DNA of 64,000 nt from Candidatus Aminicenantota bacterium (GCA_026393895.1 JAPKZG010000051.1:23670-87669); one strand, 5' to 3'; counted from the first letter of the stretch, positions 25,601 to 34,082 are shown. Notes: a model not told the origin generated them from the letters alone. A program made the numbers and translations.

Positions 25601-25982
25601 ACGCGCGGAAGACCATGGACGAAAAGCTGTCGATCGTATCCACCTGGAAATCGGTGTACCCGGATAGGATCCGCTCGATGGCCTCCTCGGCCCGCCGCGA
25701 GAGCTCGGCCGGGGTGATCCCGAGTTGTTTCAAGAGTTTTTCGGCTTTATCGCCTTCCCTCGAATATCCCTCCTTGAGCCAATCGAGGATCCGTTCCTTC
25801 ATTTCCCGGGCGGCGTTCCGGGTGAAGGTGATGGCCAGGATGTTGGGAAGCGCGCGGGGGACATCGTCGGACTCCCGGTCCTTGAGGAGAAATTCGGCAA
25901 ACCGGAGGGAGAGAGCGTAGGTTTTACCCGACCCGGCCGACGCCCGCATCAAAATGAATTCGGAACCCATCTCGTCCGCCAA
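22692..25982 (-). CDS. addA: AddA-like UvrD-family helicase-nuclease
   Basis: A 1096-residue superfamily 1A helicase with a C-terminal nuclease domain. Walker A RASAGSGKT is at residues 13-21, motif Ia is AITFTRNAAREMKER, and motif II is YLIDEFQDTS. The UvrD C-terminal motifs are MSIHKAKGADIPVVI and LYVALTRAQHELY, and a RecB-type nuclease motif MIIDFKTGRE is near the C-terminus. With the AddB-like subunit it would unwind and degrade broken DNA ends and load RecA. First gene of a two-gene operon. An acidic, low-complexity insert sits around residues 530-570. Confidence 0.88.
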   Translation of the reverse strand: MADEMGSEFILMRASAGSGKTYALSLRFAEFLLKDRESDDVPRALPNILAITFTRNAAREMKERILDWLKEGYSREGDKAEKLLKQLGITPAELSRRAEEAIERILSGYTDFQVDTIDSFSSMVFRASAVDLGVGPDYEILLQTRDLIDYAFALFLRRVKAASPEGAAFRDILDYLLLQEGGKSRFPWDPTPKILEKLNMFQKKLAAQPGDLVLDDCGRERKAAGQKITAAAGALKRLVDASGLKVSARSHYARKIMPAIDEGRFSDLLEFSYGSNPVNKPKSGRGDDAAAFDRILDAWTGLQKLVGEYARFHARDFFLPYLRVYRSLQGTALDSAKRRRGVLFLDDIYRMLFGYVEQGIVPDIYFRLGDRIYHYLIDEFQDTSPIQWGTLEPLIDESLGRGGSLFLVGDAKQAIYGFRDADYRIMRDLEDRLVRFGSADTIVRDLDVNFRSDGQVLKFVKDLFLNLKANADEASDGADAKEKKVDYGRLAALSGLNQFKQKVLPEREGLGFVKYILFNQETGAEPDETADNPAGPDRGGDAPEQEAAGDSPEAEDGDRPEKNEIQNLIAGLHDRGWRYSDIAVLAYRNDHVVQAASWLNEKDIPFIPFSSLDIRRRKIIGEILSFLRFLDAPPDDLAFAEFLLGDLLTALEDRFPEKFDRPARREFLRECRGNRPCYAALRRLRPLIWNAYFEPFFKSVGYLPLYDLVTRIYREFDVFRLFPREEAALTKLLEAIKGFEGEGRNDLREFLEFSGTEEDADENWTIDVPREIDAVKIMSIHKAKGADIPVVICLLYGENFRGGDFYLEKEESRIHVYKINKKTAGLDGVLERIYREQKDREWVDKLNALYVALTRAQHELYIVGVRKKRDRFPFDLLETVFPYEGQTPEIAAGVSRWTFSRGRAGSPRRPDEPFLPAHPVEHRTGSSELPASMREARNSARIRRGEWIHRILSGIEYNRAGWPAEIAAALSRIRPSSAERSFAEDAGELLIRALGDSAPTAWFEPRPGRRVHREFDICDGAGNVFRLDRVIVDPEAVMIIDFKTGRESSSGRESRFAEDDRAQVRRYRELMAEIIPGRPIRGLLAYLDQGRIEEVE

Positions 25983-26123
25983 CGTACCACGCCCCCCGCG
26001 CGTCCGTCAACCGCCAGCCGACTTGTTTCCATCCCCCCAAAAAAGCGAAAAATCCGGATCTCGGCTTCGTCGAGGGCGGGAAATCCTCCCGGCGCCCGTG
26101 AGAAAAAATCCGGGATCGTCCCG

Positions 26124-26151
26124 TTGATCCGTTTCCGGGTTCATGTACAAT
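26124..26151 (+). promoter_or_regulatory. Promoter abutting the flavoprotein start (leaderless candidate)
   Basis: TTGATC (26124-26129), a 16-base spacer, then TACAAT (26146-26151). The -10 ends 6 bases before the ATG at 26158, so transcription should begin at or next to the start codon. There is no ribosome-binding site. Confidence 0.45.
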
Positions 26152-26157
26152 GATTCC

Positions 26158-27549
26158 ATGGAAACCGTTCGTTACGACGCGGCCGTCATCGGCGGCGGCG
26201 AGGCCGGAATCGCGGCCGCCGTCAAAGCGGCCGAACTCGGCGCGCGCGTCTGCCTGATCGAAAGCAGCTCCCAGCTCGGGGGCGCCTGCGTGGCCACGGG
26301 GACCCTTCCCAGCAAAACCTTCTCGATTTCGGCCGGAGTTTTTGAGAGCGTCAAGAAAGCCAAAAACTTCGGCGTTCGCATCGACGGTCCGATTTCCCTT
26401 GATTTCAAGGAGGTCGTCGGGAGCCGCAACAAGTTGATGAAATGCGACATCGGCGTCATCCATTCGCATCTCCGGACGCACAAGGTGGAATGGATCCAGG
26501 GATGGGCCGTCTTCCTCGCGCCGGACCGGCTCCGGGTGACCCGGACGGACGGGACCGCCGTGGAAATCGAAACCCCTCGGACGATCGTCGCCGCGGGTTC
26601 CCATCCCATTTCGCTCCCCGCCCTTCCCGTCGACGGAACGGCGGTCATCACCACGGATGAAATCGTCGCCCTGACCGAATGCCCGCGCCGCGTCGTCATC
26701 ATCGGAGCGGGCATCATCGGTTGCGAATACGCTTTCATTTTCCGAACCTTCGGCGCGGATGTGACCTTGATCGAGAAAACCGCCCACGCCCTTCTCGGGC
26801 AGGACAAGGACGTCGTCGCCGCGATCGAAAAGGAATTGAAACGGCGCGGGGCCGCCCTTCGTTTCGCAACGACGGTCGTGTCGTGCGCCGCAAAACCCGA
26901 AGGCGGCCGGATTGTGACGATCGAAGGCGGGACGGCGTTTGAAGCCGACCTTGTTCTGACCTGTATCGGCCGGAGGCCCTCGACCGAACGTCTCGGGCTC
27001 GAAGCGGCGGGCGTCGCCCTCGGGGGGCGCGGCGAGATCATCGTCGATGAATGCCTGGAAACGACCGCATCGGGGATTTTCGCCGCCGGGGATGTGATCG
27101 GCCGGAGGATGCAATCCTCCACGGCCATCCTCGAAGGCGCGGTAGCCGCCGAAAACGCCATGGGCGGTTCCCGGACGATCGACGAACGTTTCGTCCCGGG
27201 CGGGATTTACACCCAACCTGAAATCGGCTCGGTCGGCCTGACCGAGGACGAAGCCATAGAGAACGAAATCCCCCACATCGTCGGCGTGTGCGGCTACGCC
27301 GCCCTGGTCAAGGCCTGCAGCCTCCAGACATTCAACCCGGGATTCATCAAGATGCTGTTCGACCCGTCGTCCCACAAGCTGATCGGAGCTCACATCCTCG
27401 GCGCGGAATCGGCCGAACTCATCCACAACCTTGTCATCGCGATGCGGACCGGGGCGACCGCCGAGGATTTCATCTACTCGATCTACCACCACCCGAGTTT
27501 GTCGGAAGGCTTCCGGGACGCCGCCCGCGACGCCGTGTCAAAGATGTGA
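26158..27549 (+). CDS. Pyridine nucleotide-disulfide oxidoreductase, SthA-like
   Basis: A 463-residue FAD flavoprotein. It has GGGEAGIAAAV for FAD, IIGAGIIGCEYAFIF for NAD(P), and the C-terminal HHPSLSE dimer-interface His/Glu. The usual redox-active Cys pair is absent: in GGACVATGTLPSK only C44 remains and T49 replaces the second Cys. That pattern matches soluble (Si-specific) pyridine nucleotide transhydrogenase SthA rather than dihydrolipoamide dehydrogenase or mercuric reductase. It would interconvert NADH and NADPH in the cytosol. I use METVRY as start because the upstream ATG at 26143 lies within the promoter. Confidence 0.8.
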   Translation: METVRYDAAVIGGGEAGIAAAVKAAELGARVCLIESSSQLGGACVATGTLPSKTFSISAGVFESVKKAKNFGVRIDGPISLDFKEVVGSRNKLMKCDIGVIHSHLRTHKVEWIQGWAVFLAPDRLRVTRTDGTAVEIETPRTIVAAGSHPISLPALPVDGTAVITTDEIVALTECPRRVVIIGAGIIGCEYAFIFRTFGADVTLIEKTAHALLGQDKDVVAAIEKELKRRGAALRFATTVVSCAAKPEGGRIVTIEGGTAFEADLVLTCIGRRPSTERLGLEAAGVALGGRGEIIVDECLETTASGIFAAGDVIGRRMQSSTAILEGAVAAENAMGGSRTIDERFVPGGIYTQPEIGSVGLTEDEAIENEIPHIVGVCGYAALVKACSLQTFNPGFIKMLFDPSSHKLIGAHILGAESAELIHNLVIAMRTGATAEDFIYSIYHHPSLSEGFRDAARDAVSKM

Positions 27550-27769
27550 CGGGAGGGGCCGGAGGCCCTGATCTTCCCAAATTCCGCGTCTTTTCGCGGC
27601 CGGACTCATCTTCGAAAAGAGGGCCTTCTGCACGCGTTCGCGGCGCTTTATGCCCTCGCCTTGCTCGGGGTCGTTGCTTTCGGCCGATTCTGACGGTGGT
27701 CGTCCCGTGAAGGCTCCACAACGGGAAAGAAAATTGATTGTCGAAAGAAGAGATCGCTTGGGCGTGATT

Positions 27770-29827
27770 CTACTTTTTCGGGGTCTTCACGTACGCGTCA
27801 AACCACGCCAGATACCGTCCCAGACGATCATGAATGTAACTGGGCCGCGTTAACAAATGGTACTGCCCCGGATAGACCACCAGCTGCGTGGGGACTCCGA
27901 GCGTTCTCAGCGCCTGGTACATCTGCTCGCCGCCGATGATCGGCACATTGAAGTCTTTTTCGCCGCCCATGAACAACGTGGGCGTGTGTATCCGATCGGC
28001 GTGAAAGAACGCATAGGACACGTTCACCCACGCCTCCGGATTGCGCCACGGAGGCCCGAGTTCGTTGTCATATTGCAGAACATACTCGTCGCCGCCGTAC
28101 ATCGAAATCTGGTTTGAGCTCCCGGCGCCGCTGACGGCCGCCTTGAAGCGCGGATCCGTCGCGATCGTGTAATTGGTCAGGATTCCGCCGTAGCTCCAGC
28201 CGCCGAGGCCGAGCCGGTCCGGGTCGGCGACGCCCTTCCGCACGGCGTCGTCCACCCCCGCGAGCAGATCGGCGACTTCTTTATTCCCCCAATCGGCAAA
28301 AATGCTCTTCGTGAACTCGGCGCCGCGGCCGCTGCCGCCGCGATAGTTGATCGCCAAAACGACATAGCCGTGGGCGGCAAAAAATTGCCGTTCCAGCTGC
28401 AGCGGATACAGACCGAACGTCAGCGCGTGGTCGTCCTGCATATTCGGGCCGCCGTGAATCCACAGGAGCGTGGGATACGTCTTCCCTTCCTCGTACGACG
28501 GCGGTTTCACCATCATTCCGTGGATTTCCGTGCCGTCCTTGCTCCGGAAGCTCATGTCTTCGACGGCGCCCAGCCGCAATTCGGCGAGCAAGGCGTCGTT
28601 GTGGACGGTCAGCTTTCGGAGCTTTCCGTTCTCGAGAGCGTAGATTTCCGTCGCCGACGTGTCGGTCGCCGCCGTGACGGCCGTATGCCCACCGCCGCTG
28701 GAGATTTCGCTGAGGACGGCGCCGCTCTCGTTCACCCGCTCGACGTTTCCGCCGCCGACGGCGACTTTCGCCAAATAGGTCCGCTGGTCGTCTTCCACCA
28801 GAAACGTCAGGGCGGAACCGTCCAGCGTGAATTCTGCCTGTGTCACGCCGCGGTCGAGGGCGGCGGTGAGGACGCGCGGCTCGCCGCCCGCGGCCGGCAC
28901 GACGGCCAGCCGCTCCTGGCTATAGGCATAGTACTTCGGCTCGAAACCCTGGATAAACGCGAGCGTCCGACCGTCCGGGCTCCAGACCAGCCGCTGCCGG
29001 TCCGGGCTATATACGGTCAGCAGCTTGCGCGGCACGGCCCCGGCGCGCGCTTCGATGATAAAGATGTCTCTCGTTCCGGTCCGATCGGGATCTTCCGCAT
29101 GGTTGCTGATAAACGCGAGCTGCGCCCCGTCGGGCGACCAGGCCGGATCGCTCTCATCAAAATTCTTTTCGCCGGTCAGCGCTTCCAACTTCTTGCTCTC
29201 AACGTCAAACAGATAAAGATGATCGCGGGACGAAGCGGTGAGATAACCGTCGACGTCCCGTTTGAAGAAATATCGTTCAATGACGATCGGCTTCGGAGCC
29301 TTGGCCTTGGAATCCTGGGCTTCGCCCGGGTCGTCGTCGCCGTCCCGCATGACCAGGGCGAGGCGCTTGCCGTCCGGCGACCATTCGTAGTCGCTAATGT
29401 CGCCTTTGACGCTCGTCAGCCGGCGCGCTTCGCCGCCGCGCCGATCGAGCAGCCAGATCTGCGCCTTGCCTTCGGCGGGGCGCGCGGAAAGAAACGCCAG
29501 ATATTTCCCGTCCGGACTCCAGCGCGGCGTGGTATCCGTGTCCGGCCCGAAGGTGACCTGCAGATTTTGCGCGCCCTCCCAGTCGACCATCCAGACGGCG
29601 CTTCGCAGCTTGTCGGCCTCCCGGTCCATACCGGTGACGGTATAGGCGATCCACCGGCCCTCCGGCGAAACCTGCGGATCGGTAATCTCCTGCAGGCGAT
29701 ACACATCGTCGGCCGCAAGCAGACGTTTCTCCGGAGCCTGGGCAAAGGGAGAAGCGACGCAAAGCCAGAGACAAATGCCGATCAGAACGATTCTGGACAA
29801 GATCATTTTTACCCGCTGAATGTTCAT
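27770..29827 (-). CDS. Secreted S9-family prolyl oligopeptidase-like peptidase
   Basis: A 685-residue serine peptidase (S9C, dipeptidyl aminopeptidase / acylaminoacyl-peptidase type). An N-terminal signal segment (SRIVLIGICLWLCVASPFAQA) is followed by a beta-propeller with repeated WSPDGK-like blades. The C-terminal alpha/beta hydrolase has catalytic Ser in GLGGWSYGG, Asp in GGEKDFNVPI and His in YPGQYHLL. It would cleave short peptides in the periplasm, which fits the peptide-degrading lifestyle suggested by the other secreted peptidases. MNIQRVK at 29827 is preferred to an ATG 33 bases upstream because of the AAAGGTG element before it. Confidence 0.9.
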   Translation of the reverse strand: MNIQRVKMILSRIVLIGICLWLCVASPFAQAPEKRLLAADDVYRLQEITDPQVSPEGRWIAYTVTGMDREADKLRSAVWMVDWEGAQNLQVTFGPDTDTTPRWSPDGKYLAFLSARPAEGKAQIWLLDRRGGEARRLTSVKGDISDYEWSPDGKRLALVMRDGDDDPGEAQDSKAKAPKPIVIERYFFKRDVDGYLTASSRDHLYLFDVESKKLEALTGEKNFDESDPAWSPDGAQLAFISNHAEDPDRTGTRDIFIIEARAGAVPRKLLTVYSPDRQRLVWSPDGRTLAFIQGFEPKYYAYSQERLAVVPAAGGEPRVLTAALDRGVTQAEFTLDGSALTFLVEDDQRTYLAKVAVGGGNVERVNESGAVLSEISSGGGHTAVTAATDTSATEIYALENGKLRKLTVHNDALLAELRLGAVEDMSFRSKDGTEIHGMMVKPPSYEEGKTYPTLLWIHGGPNMQDDHALTFGLYPLQLERQFFAAHGYVVLAINYRGGSGRGAEFTKSIFADWGNKEVADLLAGVDDAVRKGVADPDRLGLGGWSYGGILTNYTIATDPRFKAAVSGAGSSNQISMYGGDEYVLQYDNELGPPWRNPEAWVNVSYAFFHADRIHTPTLFMGGEKDFNVPIIGGEQMYQALRTLGVPTQLVVYPGQYHLLTRPSYIHDRLGRYLAWFDAYVKTPKK

Positions 29828-29860
29828 GCGTAAGGCACCTTTTTCCGGATTAATCGTCAA

Positions 29861-30229
29861 AGACGATAAAACACCATTTGAATGACTGTCAAGTCGCCGG
29901 AAGCCTACGAAGCCGCGCTCGTCGAGCTGCTCCGGATTTCCCGCCCGGAAGGACGAATTGCCTTCTAGACCCTGTTCGTCCCCCGTTCGATACCGGCCGC
30001 AATGGCCGGCCGCCTTTCTCCGGTTTTCCCGGCCGGCGAAATATCTCCGGCCTATCGGACATGGACGCTGTTTGAAGATTTTCAGGCCTGGAAAATTCTT
30101 TGATTTTTTATTCCAGCAAGCCCATAGGAAGAGGTTTTTCCGGCCGACCGCATCGGGAAAATGCCCCCTAGCCCCCCCGCCGGGAGGCGGAGTCCGCTTC
30201 GCCGGGGCCGGTCGAACGGCCCATCGGGT
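29861..30229. other. Gene-poor interval upstream of the hydrogenase-type signalling operon
   Basis: I see no supported gene here. A 28-codon ORF at 29881-29967 (MTVKSPEAYEAALVELL) has coding-like codon use and could be the surviving start of a lost gene, but nothing follows it. The middle has GC-rich inverted runs of GGCCGG/CCGGCC type. Confidence 0.4.
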
Positions 30230-30259
30230 TTGACGAATCCGAACATCCCGTATTACTAT
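30230..30259 (+). promoter_or_regulatory. Promoter for the DRTGG-hydrogenase-like operon
   Basis: TTGACG (30230-30235), an 18-base spacer, then TACTAT (30254-30259). It lies about 43 bases before the first ATG of the six-gene set. Confidence 0.4.
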
Positions 30260-30301
30260 AGAGTCGCGTTTCCGGAAGACGCGCCCCGTTCGGGTGTTGC
30301 C

Positions 30302-30649
30302 ATGTTGACCCTGAGAGAGATGCTGGTCGTGGTGGGGGGAGAATTATTGACGCCGGGACTGGATCTCGACGCCGGTTGCTCGAAGATCTTCGCCTCCGAT
30401 CTGATGAGCGATGTCCTGGCCTTCTCCGAGCCGGGATCGATCCTGATGACGGGATTGGTCAACCCCCACGTCGTCCGCACCGCCTGCCTGGTTGACGCCA
30501 TGGCCATCATCATCGTCCAGGGAAAGCGCCCGAACGCCGACGTCGTGGACGAGGCCGCGGCCAAGAAGCTGCCCATCATCGCCACGGGCTGTTCCATGTT
30601 CGAGGCCTGCTCGAGGATCTCCCGATCCCTTCCCGGAGACCGGCCATGA
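30302..30649 (+). CDS. DRTGG-domain protein (first of two)
   Basis: A 115-residue single-domain protein of the DRTGG type, a small fold otherwise seen beside CBS domains and in phosphotransacetylase N-termini. The family occurs in gene clusters of [FeFe]-hydrogenases in Firmicutes and Thermotogae. Visible are a GCSKIFASDLMSDVLAF core and a KLPIIATGCSMFEAC C-terminal strand-helix. It opens a run of six genes joined by 4-base overlaps. Likely a signalling or ligand-binding component; the ligand is unknown. ATG 30302 is chosen because upstream codons in this frame are not protein-like. Confidence 0.8.
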   Translation: MLTLREMLVVVGGELLTPGLDLDAGCSKIFASDLMSDVLAFSEPGSILMTGLVNPHVVRTACLVDAMAIIIVQGKRPNADVVDEAAAKKLPIIATGCSMFEACSRISRSLPGDRP

Positions 30650-31089
30650 CCGAAGCCGTTTCATTCCAGCAGGAGTTCAAGGTCAAAGGCGGGGATTTTT
30701 CTCGCGGCGGAGAAGCGTCCTGCGAGATCAAGAATCTCCTCCGCGACCTGGGGTTGGACCCCCAGCTCGTGCGCCGGGCCGCCATCGCTTGCTATGAGGC
30801 GGAGATGAACATCATCATGTACGCCTGGCAGGGCCAGCTGGACCTTCTGGTCACCCCGCATCGCATTCGGATTATTGCCGAGGACAAGGGCCCCGGGATC
30901 GCCGACATCAAGCAAGCCATGCGCGAGGGCTATTCCACGGCCACGCCCGAGATGCGCGAGCTGGGCTTCGGGGCGGGCATGGGTCTGGCCAACATCAAGA
31001 AGAACACCGACACCTTCCGGATCACGTCCAAGGTGGGACGCGGAACGCGGCTGGAGCTCACGATCAAAACGAACGGACGGAAAGCATGA
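30646..31089 (+). CDS. RsbW/SpoIIAB-like ATP-binding regulator
   Basis: A 147-residue GHKL-fold ATPase of the anti-sigma factor / serine kinase type. The N-box is in CYEAEMNIIMYAW, the G1 box is EDKGPGIADI, and the G2 region is GFGAGMGLANIKKNTD. No transmembrane or sensor domain. Such proteins accompany DRTGG proteins and hydrogenase-like Fe-S proteins in anaerobes, where they probably relay a signal by phosphorylation or partner switching. It overlaps both neighbours by 4 bases. Confidence 0.85.
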   Translation: MTEAVSFQQEFKVKGGDFSRGGEASCEIKNLLRDLGLDPQLVRRAAIACYEAEMNIIMYAWQGQLDLLVTPHRIRIIAEDKGPGIADIKQAMREGYSTATPEMRELGFGAGMGLANIKKNTDTFRITSKVGRGTRLELTIKTNGRKA

Positions 31090-32360
31090 ACAAAGAGAAT
31101 CGACACCCCCTGCATATCAACACCAAGAAATGCGTCGGATGCGTCCACTGCATGACATCCTGTCCCACCAAGGCCATCCGCATCAGGGACGGCAAGGCCC
31201 GGATTATCGGCGAATTCTGCATCGACTGCGGGGAGTGCCTGCGGTTCTGCCCCCAGGACGCCATCGACTCCCACACCACGTCCTTCTCCGACCTGAACGC
31301 CTTCAAGTACAAGGTTGCCATCCCGGCCACGGTCCTCTACGGGCAGTTCGACAACGCCACGCTTCCCAACGAGATCCTCTTCGCCCTGCGCCGGGTCGGG
31401 TTCGACTCGATCTATGAGCTGAGCACGATCTGCGAGCTCAACAGCGCGGCCACGGAGAAGTTTCTCAACAGCCATCCCCGGCCGCGGCCTTTCATCGCTT
31501 CGACCTGCCCCGTCGTCGTGCGCCTCATCCAGCGGCGCTACCCCACCCTGATCGATCTCATCGTTCCCATCGAGCCGCCGCGGGAGATCGCGGCCAAGAT
31601 CCTGAGGGCCAACCTGCCCCGGGTGCTGAAGGTCAAACCGTCCGATATCGGCATTATCCACATCACGCCCTGCCCGGCCAAAATGGTCTCGATCAACTAC
31701 CCCGTGTCGATGGAAAAATCCTACCTGGACGGGGCCATCTCCATCCGTGACATCTACAAACCGGTCCTGCAGGCGCTCCGTCAGAGCAAGGACGAGGCGA
31801 TCATGTCCCGCCTTTTCCCAGAAACCATCTTCAGCGGCCTCGGCCTGGGCACGGCCCTCTCCGGAGGGGAAACCCGCGGGTTGAAGAATCGCCGAACGGT
31901 GGCCGTATCCGGGATCCAGGACACGATACGCGTCCTGAACCAGGTCGAGATGGGGATGCTCCGGGACGTAGACCTGCTCGAGTGCATGGTCTGCCCGGAC
32001 GGCTGCGTGGGGGGGCCGCTGGCCGTGGAGAATCGCTTCATGGCCAAGAGCCGCATCCTGCGCCTGGTGAGCCTCCTGGGTGAGCGGTCCGTGGTCGACG
32101 ACTCGGATACGAACGCCTTGTACCAGAAGAATTTCATGTCCTTTACCCACTCCCTCAAGCCGGTCAAGGCCACGCCTCTTGACGCCGACCCGGTCCGGGC
32201 CATCCAGAAGGCCAAGCACCGGAACAGGATCATCAAACAGTTGCCGGGCAAGGATTGCGGGGCCTGTGGCGCTCCGGATTGCCGGACCCTGGCCGACGAC
32301 ATCATCCGCGGCCTGGCTTTGCTCACCGACTGCCCGTTCATGATGAAGGAGAAGAAATGA
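31086..32360 (+). CDS. [FeFe]-hydrogenase-like H-cluster protein, putative redox/H2 sensor
   Basis: A 424-residue cytosolic Fe-S protein. Residues 16-60 hold a 2[4Fe-4S] ferredoxin (CVGCVHCMTSC and CIDCGECLRFC). The hydrogenase domain keeps all four H-cluster cysteines: C141 in STCPVVV (L1), C196 in ITPCPAK (L2), and C303 and C307 in CMVCPDGC (L3). The L1 position that is Cys in catalytic enzymes (C299 of CpI, the proton relay) is Thr140. The C-terminus carries a further [4Fe-4S] domain (C391, C394, C399, C416). This combination and the small size resemble sensory group C/D hydrogenases rather than HydA. Its neighbours (two ATPases, two DRTGG proteins, PHP) support a signalling role. Confidence 0.87.
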   Translation: MNKENRHPLHINTKKCVGCVHCMTSCPTKAIRIRDGKARIIGEFCIDCGECLRFCPQDAIDSHTTSFSDLNAFKYKVAIPATVLYGQFDNATLPNEILFALRRVGFDSIYELSTICELNSAATEKFLNSHPRPRPFIASTCPVVVRLIQRRYPTLIDLIVPIEPPREIAAKILRANLPRVLKVKPSDIGIIHITPCPAKMVSINYPVSMEKSYLDGAISIRDIYKPVLQALRQSKDEAIMSRLFPETIFSGLGLGTALSGGETRGLKNRRTVAVSGIQDTIRVLNQVEMGMLRDVDLLECMVCPDGCVGGPLAVENRFMAKSRILRLVSLLGERSVVDDSDTNALYQKNFMSFTHSLKPVKATPLDADPVRAIQKAKHRNRIIKQLPGKDCGACGAPDCRTLADDIIRGLALLTDCPFMMKEKK

Positions 32361-32698
32361 AACTCGCCGAAGTCATCAAACGGCTCGACCTGAAGGTCTT
32401 CGCGGGAGCGAAGGATCTGACCCGAACGGTCGGCGGCGGCTACGCCGGCGACCTGCTGAGCGACGTCATGGCCCACGGCCAGAAGGATCATCTGTGGGTC
32501 ACCGTCCAGGTCCACCCCAACATCATCGCCGTGGCGGTGCTCAAGGAGTTGGCCGGCATCGTCTTGGTCAACGGCCGCGAACCGGCCCCCGAAACCGCCG
32601 AAAAAGCCAAGGAGAAGGGCGTGCCCCTCATCGGGACCCGGCTGAGCGCCTATGAGTTCGCCGGAAGGCTGTACGGAATGGGCATTAAAAGGGAATGA
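32357..32698 (+). CDS. DRTGG-domain protein (second of two)
   Basis: A 113-residue single-domain protein related to the one at 30302-30649. It shows YAGDLLSDVMAHG, matching FASDLMSDVLAFS in the first copy, and the same KGVPLIGTRLSAYEFAG end. The first copy has two Cys that this one lacks. Start and stop overlap the neighbours by 4 bases on each side. Retention of two DRTGG proteins flanking the H-cluster protein suggests they form a pair or act at separate steps; this is inference. Confidence 0.82.
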   Translation: MKLAEVIKRLDLKVFAGAKDLTRTVGGGYAGDLLSDVMAHGQKDHLWVTVQVHPNIIAVAVLKELAGIVLVNGREPAPETAEKAKEKGVPLIGTRLSAYEFAGRLYGMGIKRE

Positions 32699-33444
32699 GG
32701 ACGCTCAGGCGTTTCAAGGCCGACCTCCACATCCACACCTGCCTTTCGCCCTGCGGTGAACTGACGATCTACCCCCGCAAGATCATCGGCCGCGCCCTAG
32801 AGGAGGGCCTGGCCATGGTGGCCATCACCGACCACAATTCCGGGGAGAACGCCGCGGCCGTCCAGGAGGCCGCCCGGGGGACGACCCTCACCGTTTTTCC
32901 GGGCATGGAGATTACGTCCGAAGAAGAGGTCCACATCCTGGCCGTTTTCGAAACCATGGATGACCTCCTCCCCGTCCAGAGCGAGATCTTCCGGAAACTC
33001 CCCGGCGAACCGCTGCCGGATTCAATCGTCAAGGACCAGGTCCTCGTCAATGCCCAGGATGAGGTCACGGGCTTCAGTCCGCACTGTCTCATCGGCGCGG
33101 CGCGGATGAGCGTTCCGGAGGTCGTGAGCCTCGTCCACGGCGCGGGCGGCTTAGCCATCGCCGCCCACATCGATCGGGAGGCGTTCAGCCTGATTTTTCA
33201 GCTGGGATTCCTCCCCGCGGACCTCCCTCTCGACGGCCTGGAAATCTCTCCGCACATGACCGTTCCCCTGGCCCGGGCCGCCTATGCCTCCTGCGCCCAT
33301 CTCCCGATGGTCCGCTTCTCCGACGCCCATAAGCCCGACGACATCGGCCGCCCGTTCACCGAATTCCTCCTCGCCTCCCCCGCCCTGAGCGAAATCCGGA
33401 TGGCCCTCCGCGACAGCGAGGGACGGAGGGTCATCCCGTCATGA
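32695..33444 (+). CDS. PHP-domain metal-dependent phosphoesterase
   Basis: A 249-residue PHP protein. Metal-binding motifs are visible: ADLHIHTCLSPCGE at the N-terminus, AITDHNSGEN, GMEITSEEEVHILAVF, and near the end SDAHKPDDIG. The family hydrolyses phosphate esters. In hydrogenase-linked clusters it is a regular companion of the DRTGG proteins and may act on a phosphorylated signal or nucleotide. Coupled to both neighbours by 4-base overlaps. Confidence 0.87.
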   Translation: MRTLRRFKADLHIHTCLSPCGELTIYPRKIIGRALEEGLAMVAITDHNSGENAAAVQEAARGTTLTVFPGMEITSEEEVHILAVFETMDDLLPVQSEIFRKLPGEPLPDSIVKDQVLVNAQDEVTGFSPHCLIGAARMSVPEVVSLVHGAGGLAIAAHIDREAFSLIFQLGFLPADLPLDGLEISPHMTVPLARAAYASCAHLPMVRFSDAHKPDDIGRPFTEFLLASPALSEIRMALRDSEGRRVIPS

Positions 33445-33986
33445 TGGAGGACCTCTCCCTCCACGTTCTCGACATCGCCGAGAATTCCATCGCCGCGGGG
33501 GCGACCCTGATCATAGTGACCATCAACGAAAGCAGGAAACGGAATCTCCTGACCCTCCGCGTGGCCGACAACGGCCGGGGCATGTCCCGGGCCGAACTCC
33601 GCCGGGCGCGGGATCCGTTCTTCACGACGAAAGAGAAGCGCACCGGCCTGGGGCTCCCCCTCCTGGCCCAGACGGCCGAGCAATGCGGAGGAGGCCTGAC
33701 CATAACGACGAGGCCCGGAAAGGGGACGCGGGTCGAGGCCCGTTTCTTCTACCGCCATATCGACAGGCCGCCATTGACCAACATGCGGGGAACCATGATG
33801 GCCCTGGTTTTCGGTCATCCGGAAATCGACTTCCGCTATCGCCATCGACGGGACGGCCGGATCTTCGCCTTCGCCAGCCGCCGCTTCATCCCGGCGCGCC
33901 TGGCGGCAGGGGGGCTGGCCCCGGAGACAATCGGACGGGTCAGGAGACATCTCGGCGCCGGCCTGCGAAGGATCGGAACGACGTAA
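33441..33986 (+). CDS. Histidine-kinase-like ATPase without sensor domain
   Basis: A 181-residue GHKL ATPase. It has LHVLDIAENSIAAGA (N box), VADNGRGMS (G1), FFTTKEKRTGLGLPLL (F and G2 boxes) and GGGLTITTRPGKGTRV. There is no phospho-accepting His domain, so it may regulate another protein rather than act as a classical kinase. Residues after about 110 form a basic, Arg-rich tail not found in the ATPase fold. It is the last gene of the signalling operon. The interval 33987-34082 after it has a weak A/T inverted repeat (CCAAAAAA...TTTTTTGG, 34026-34048) that might end transcription. Confidence 0.82.
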   Translation: MMEDLSLHVLDIAENSIAAGATLIIVTINESRKRNLLTLRVADNGRGMSRAELRRARDPFFTTKEKRTGLGLPLLAQTAEQCGGGLTITTRPGKGTRVEARFFYRHIDRPPLTNMRGTMMALVFGHPEIDFRYRHRRDGRIFAFASRRFIPARLAAGGLAPETIGRVRRHLGAGLRRIGTT

Positions 33987-34082
33987 TCGCCTCGGCTTCC
34001 GGCCCGCTTAAGCCCGGGGAAAACTCCAAAAAACAAGGCCTTTTTTGGGAAAATGCCCGGATTTTCCGGCCTTGGCGGGGAC

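Noticed and set aside
26158..27549. Mercuric reductase (MerA) as partner for hgcAB
   Set aside because: The active-site Cys pair and the C-terminal Cys pair of MerA are both missing; the motif fits SthA-type proteins.
31086..32360. Catalytic [FeFe]-hydrogenase HydA
   Set aside because: The protein is short, has Thr in place of the L1 proton-relay Cys, and is embedded in signalling genes, so a sensor role is more likely.
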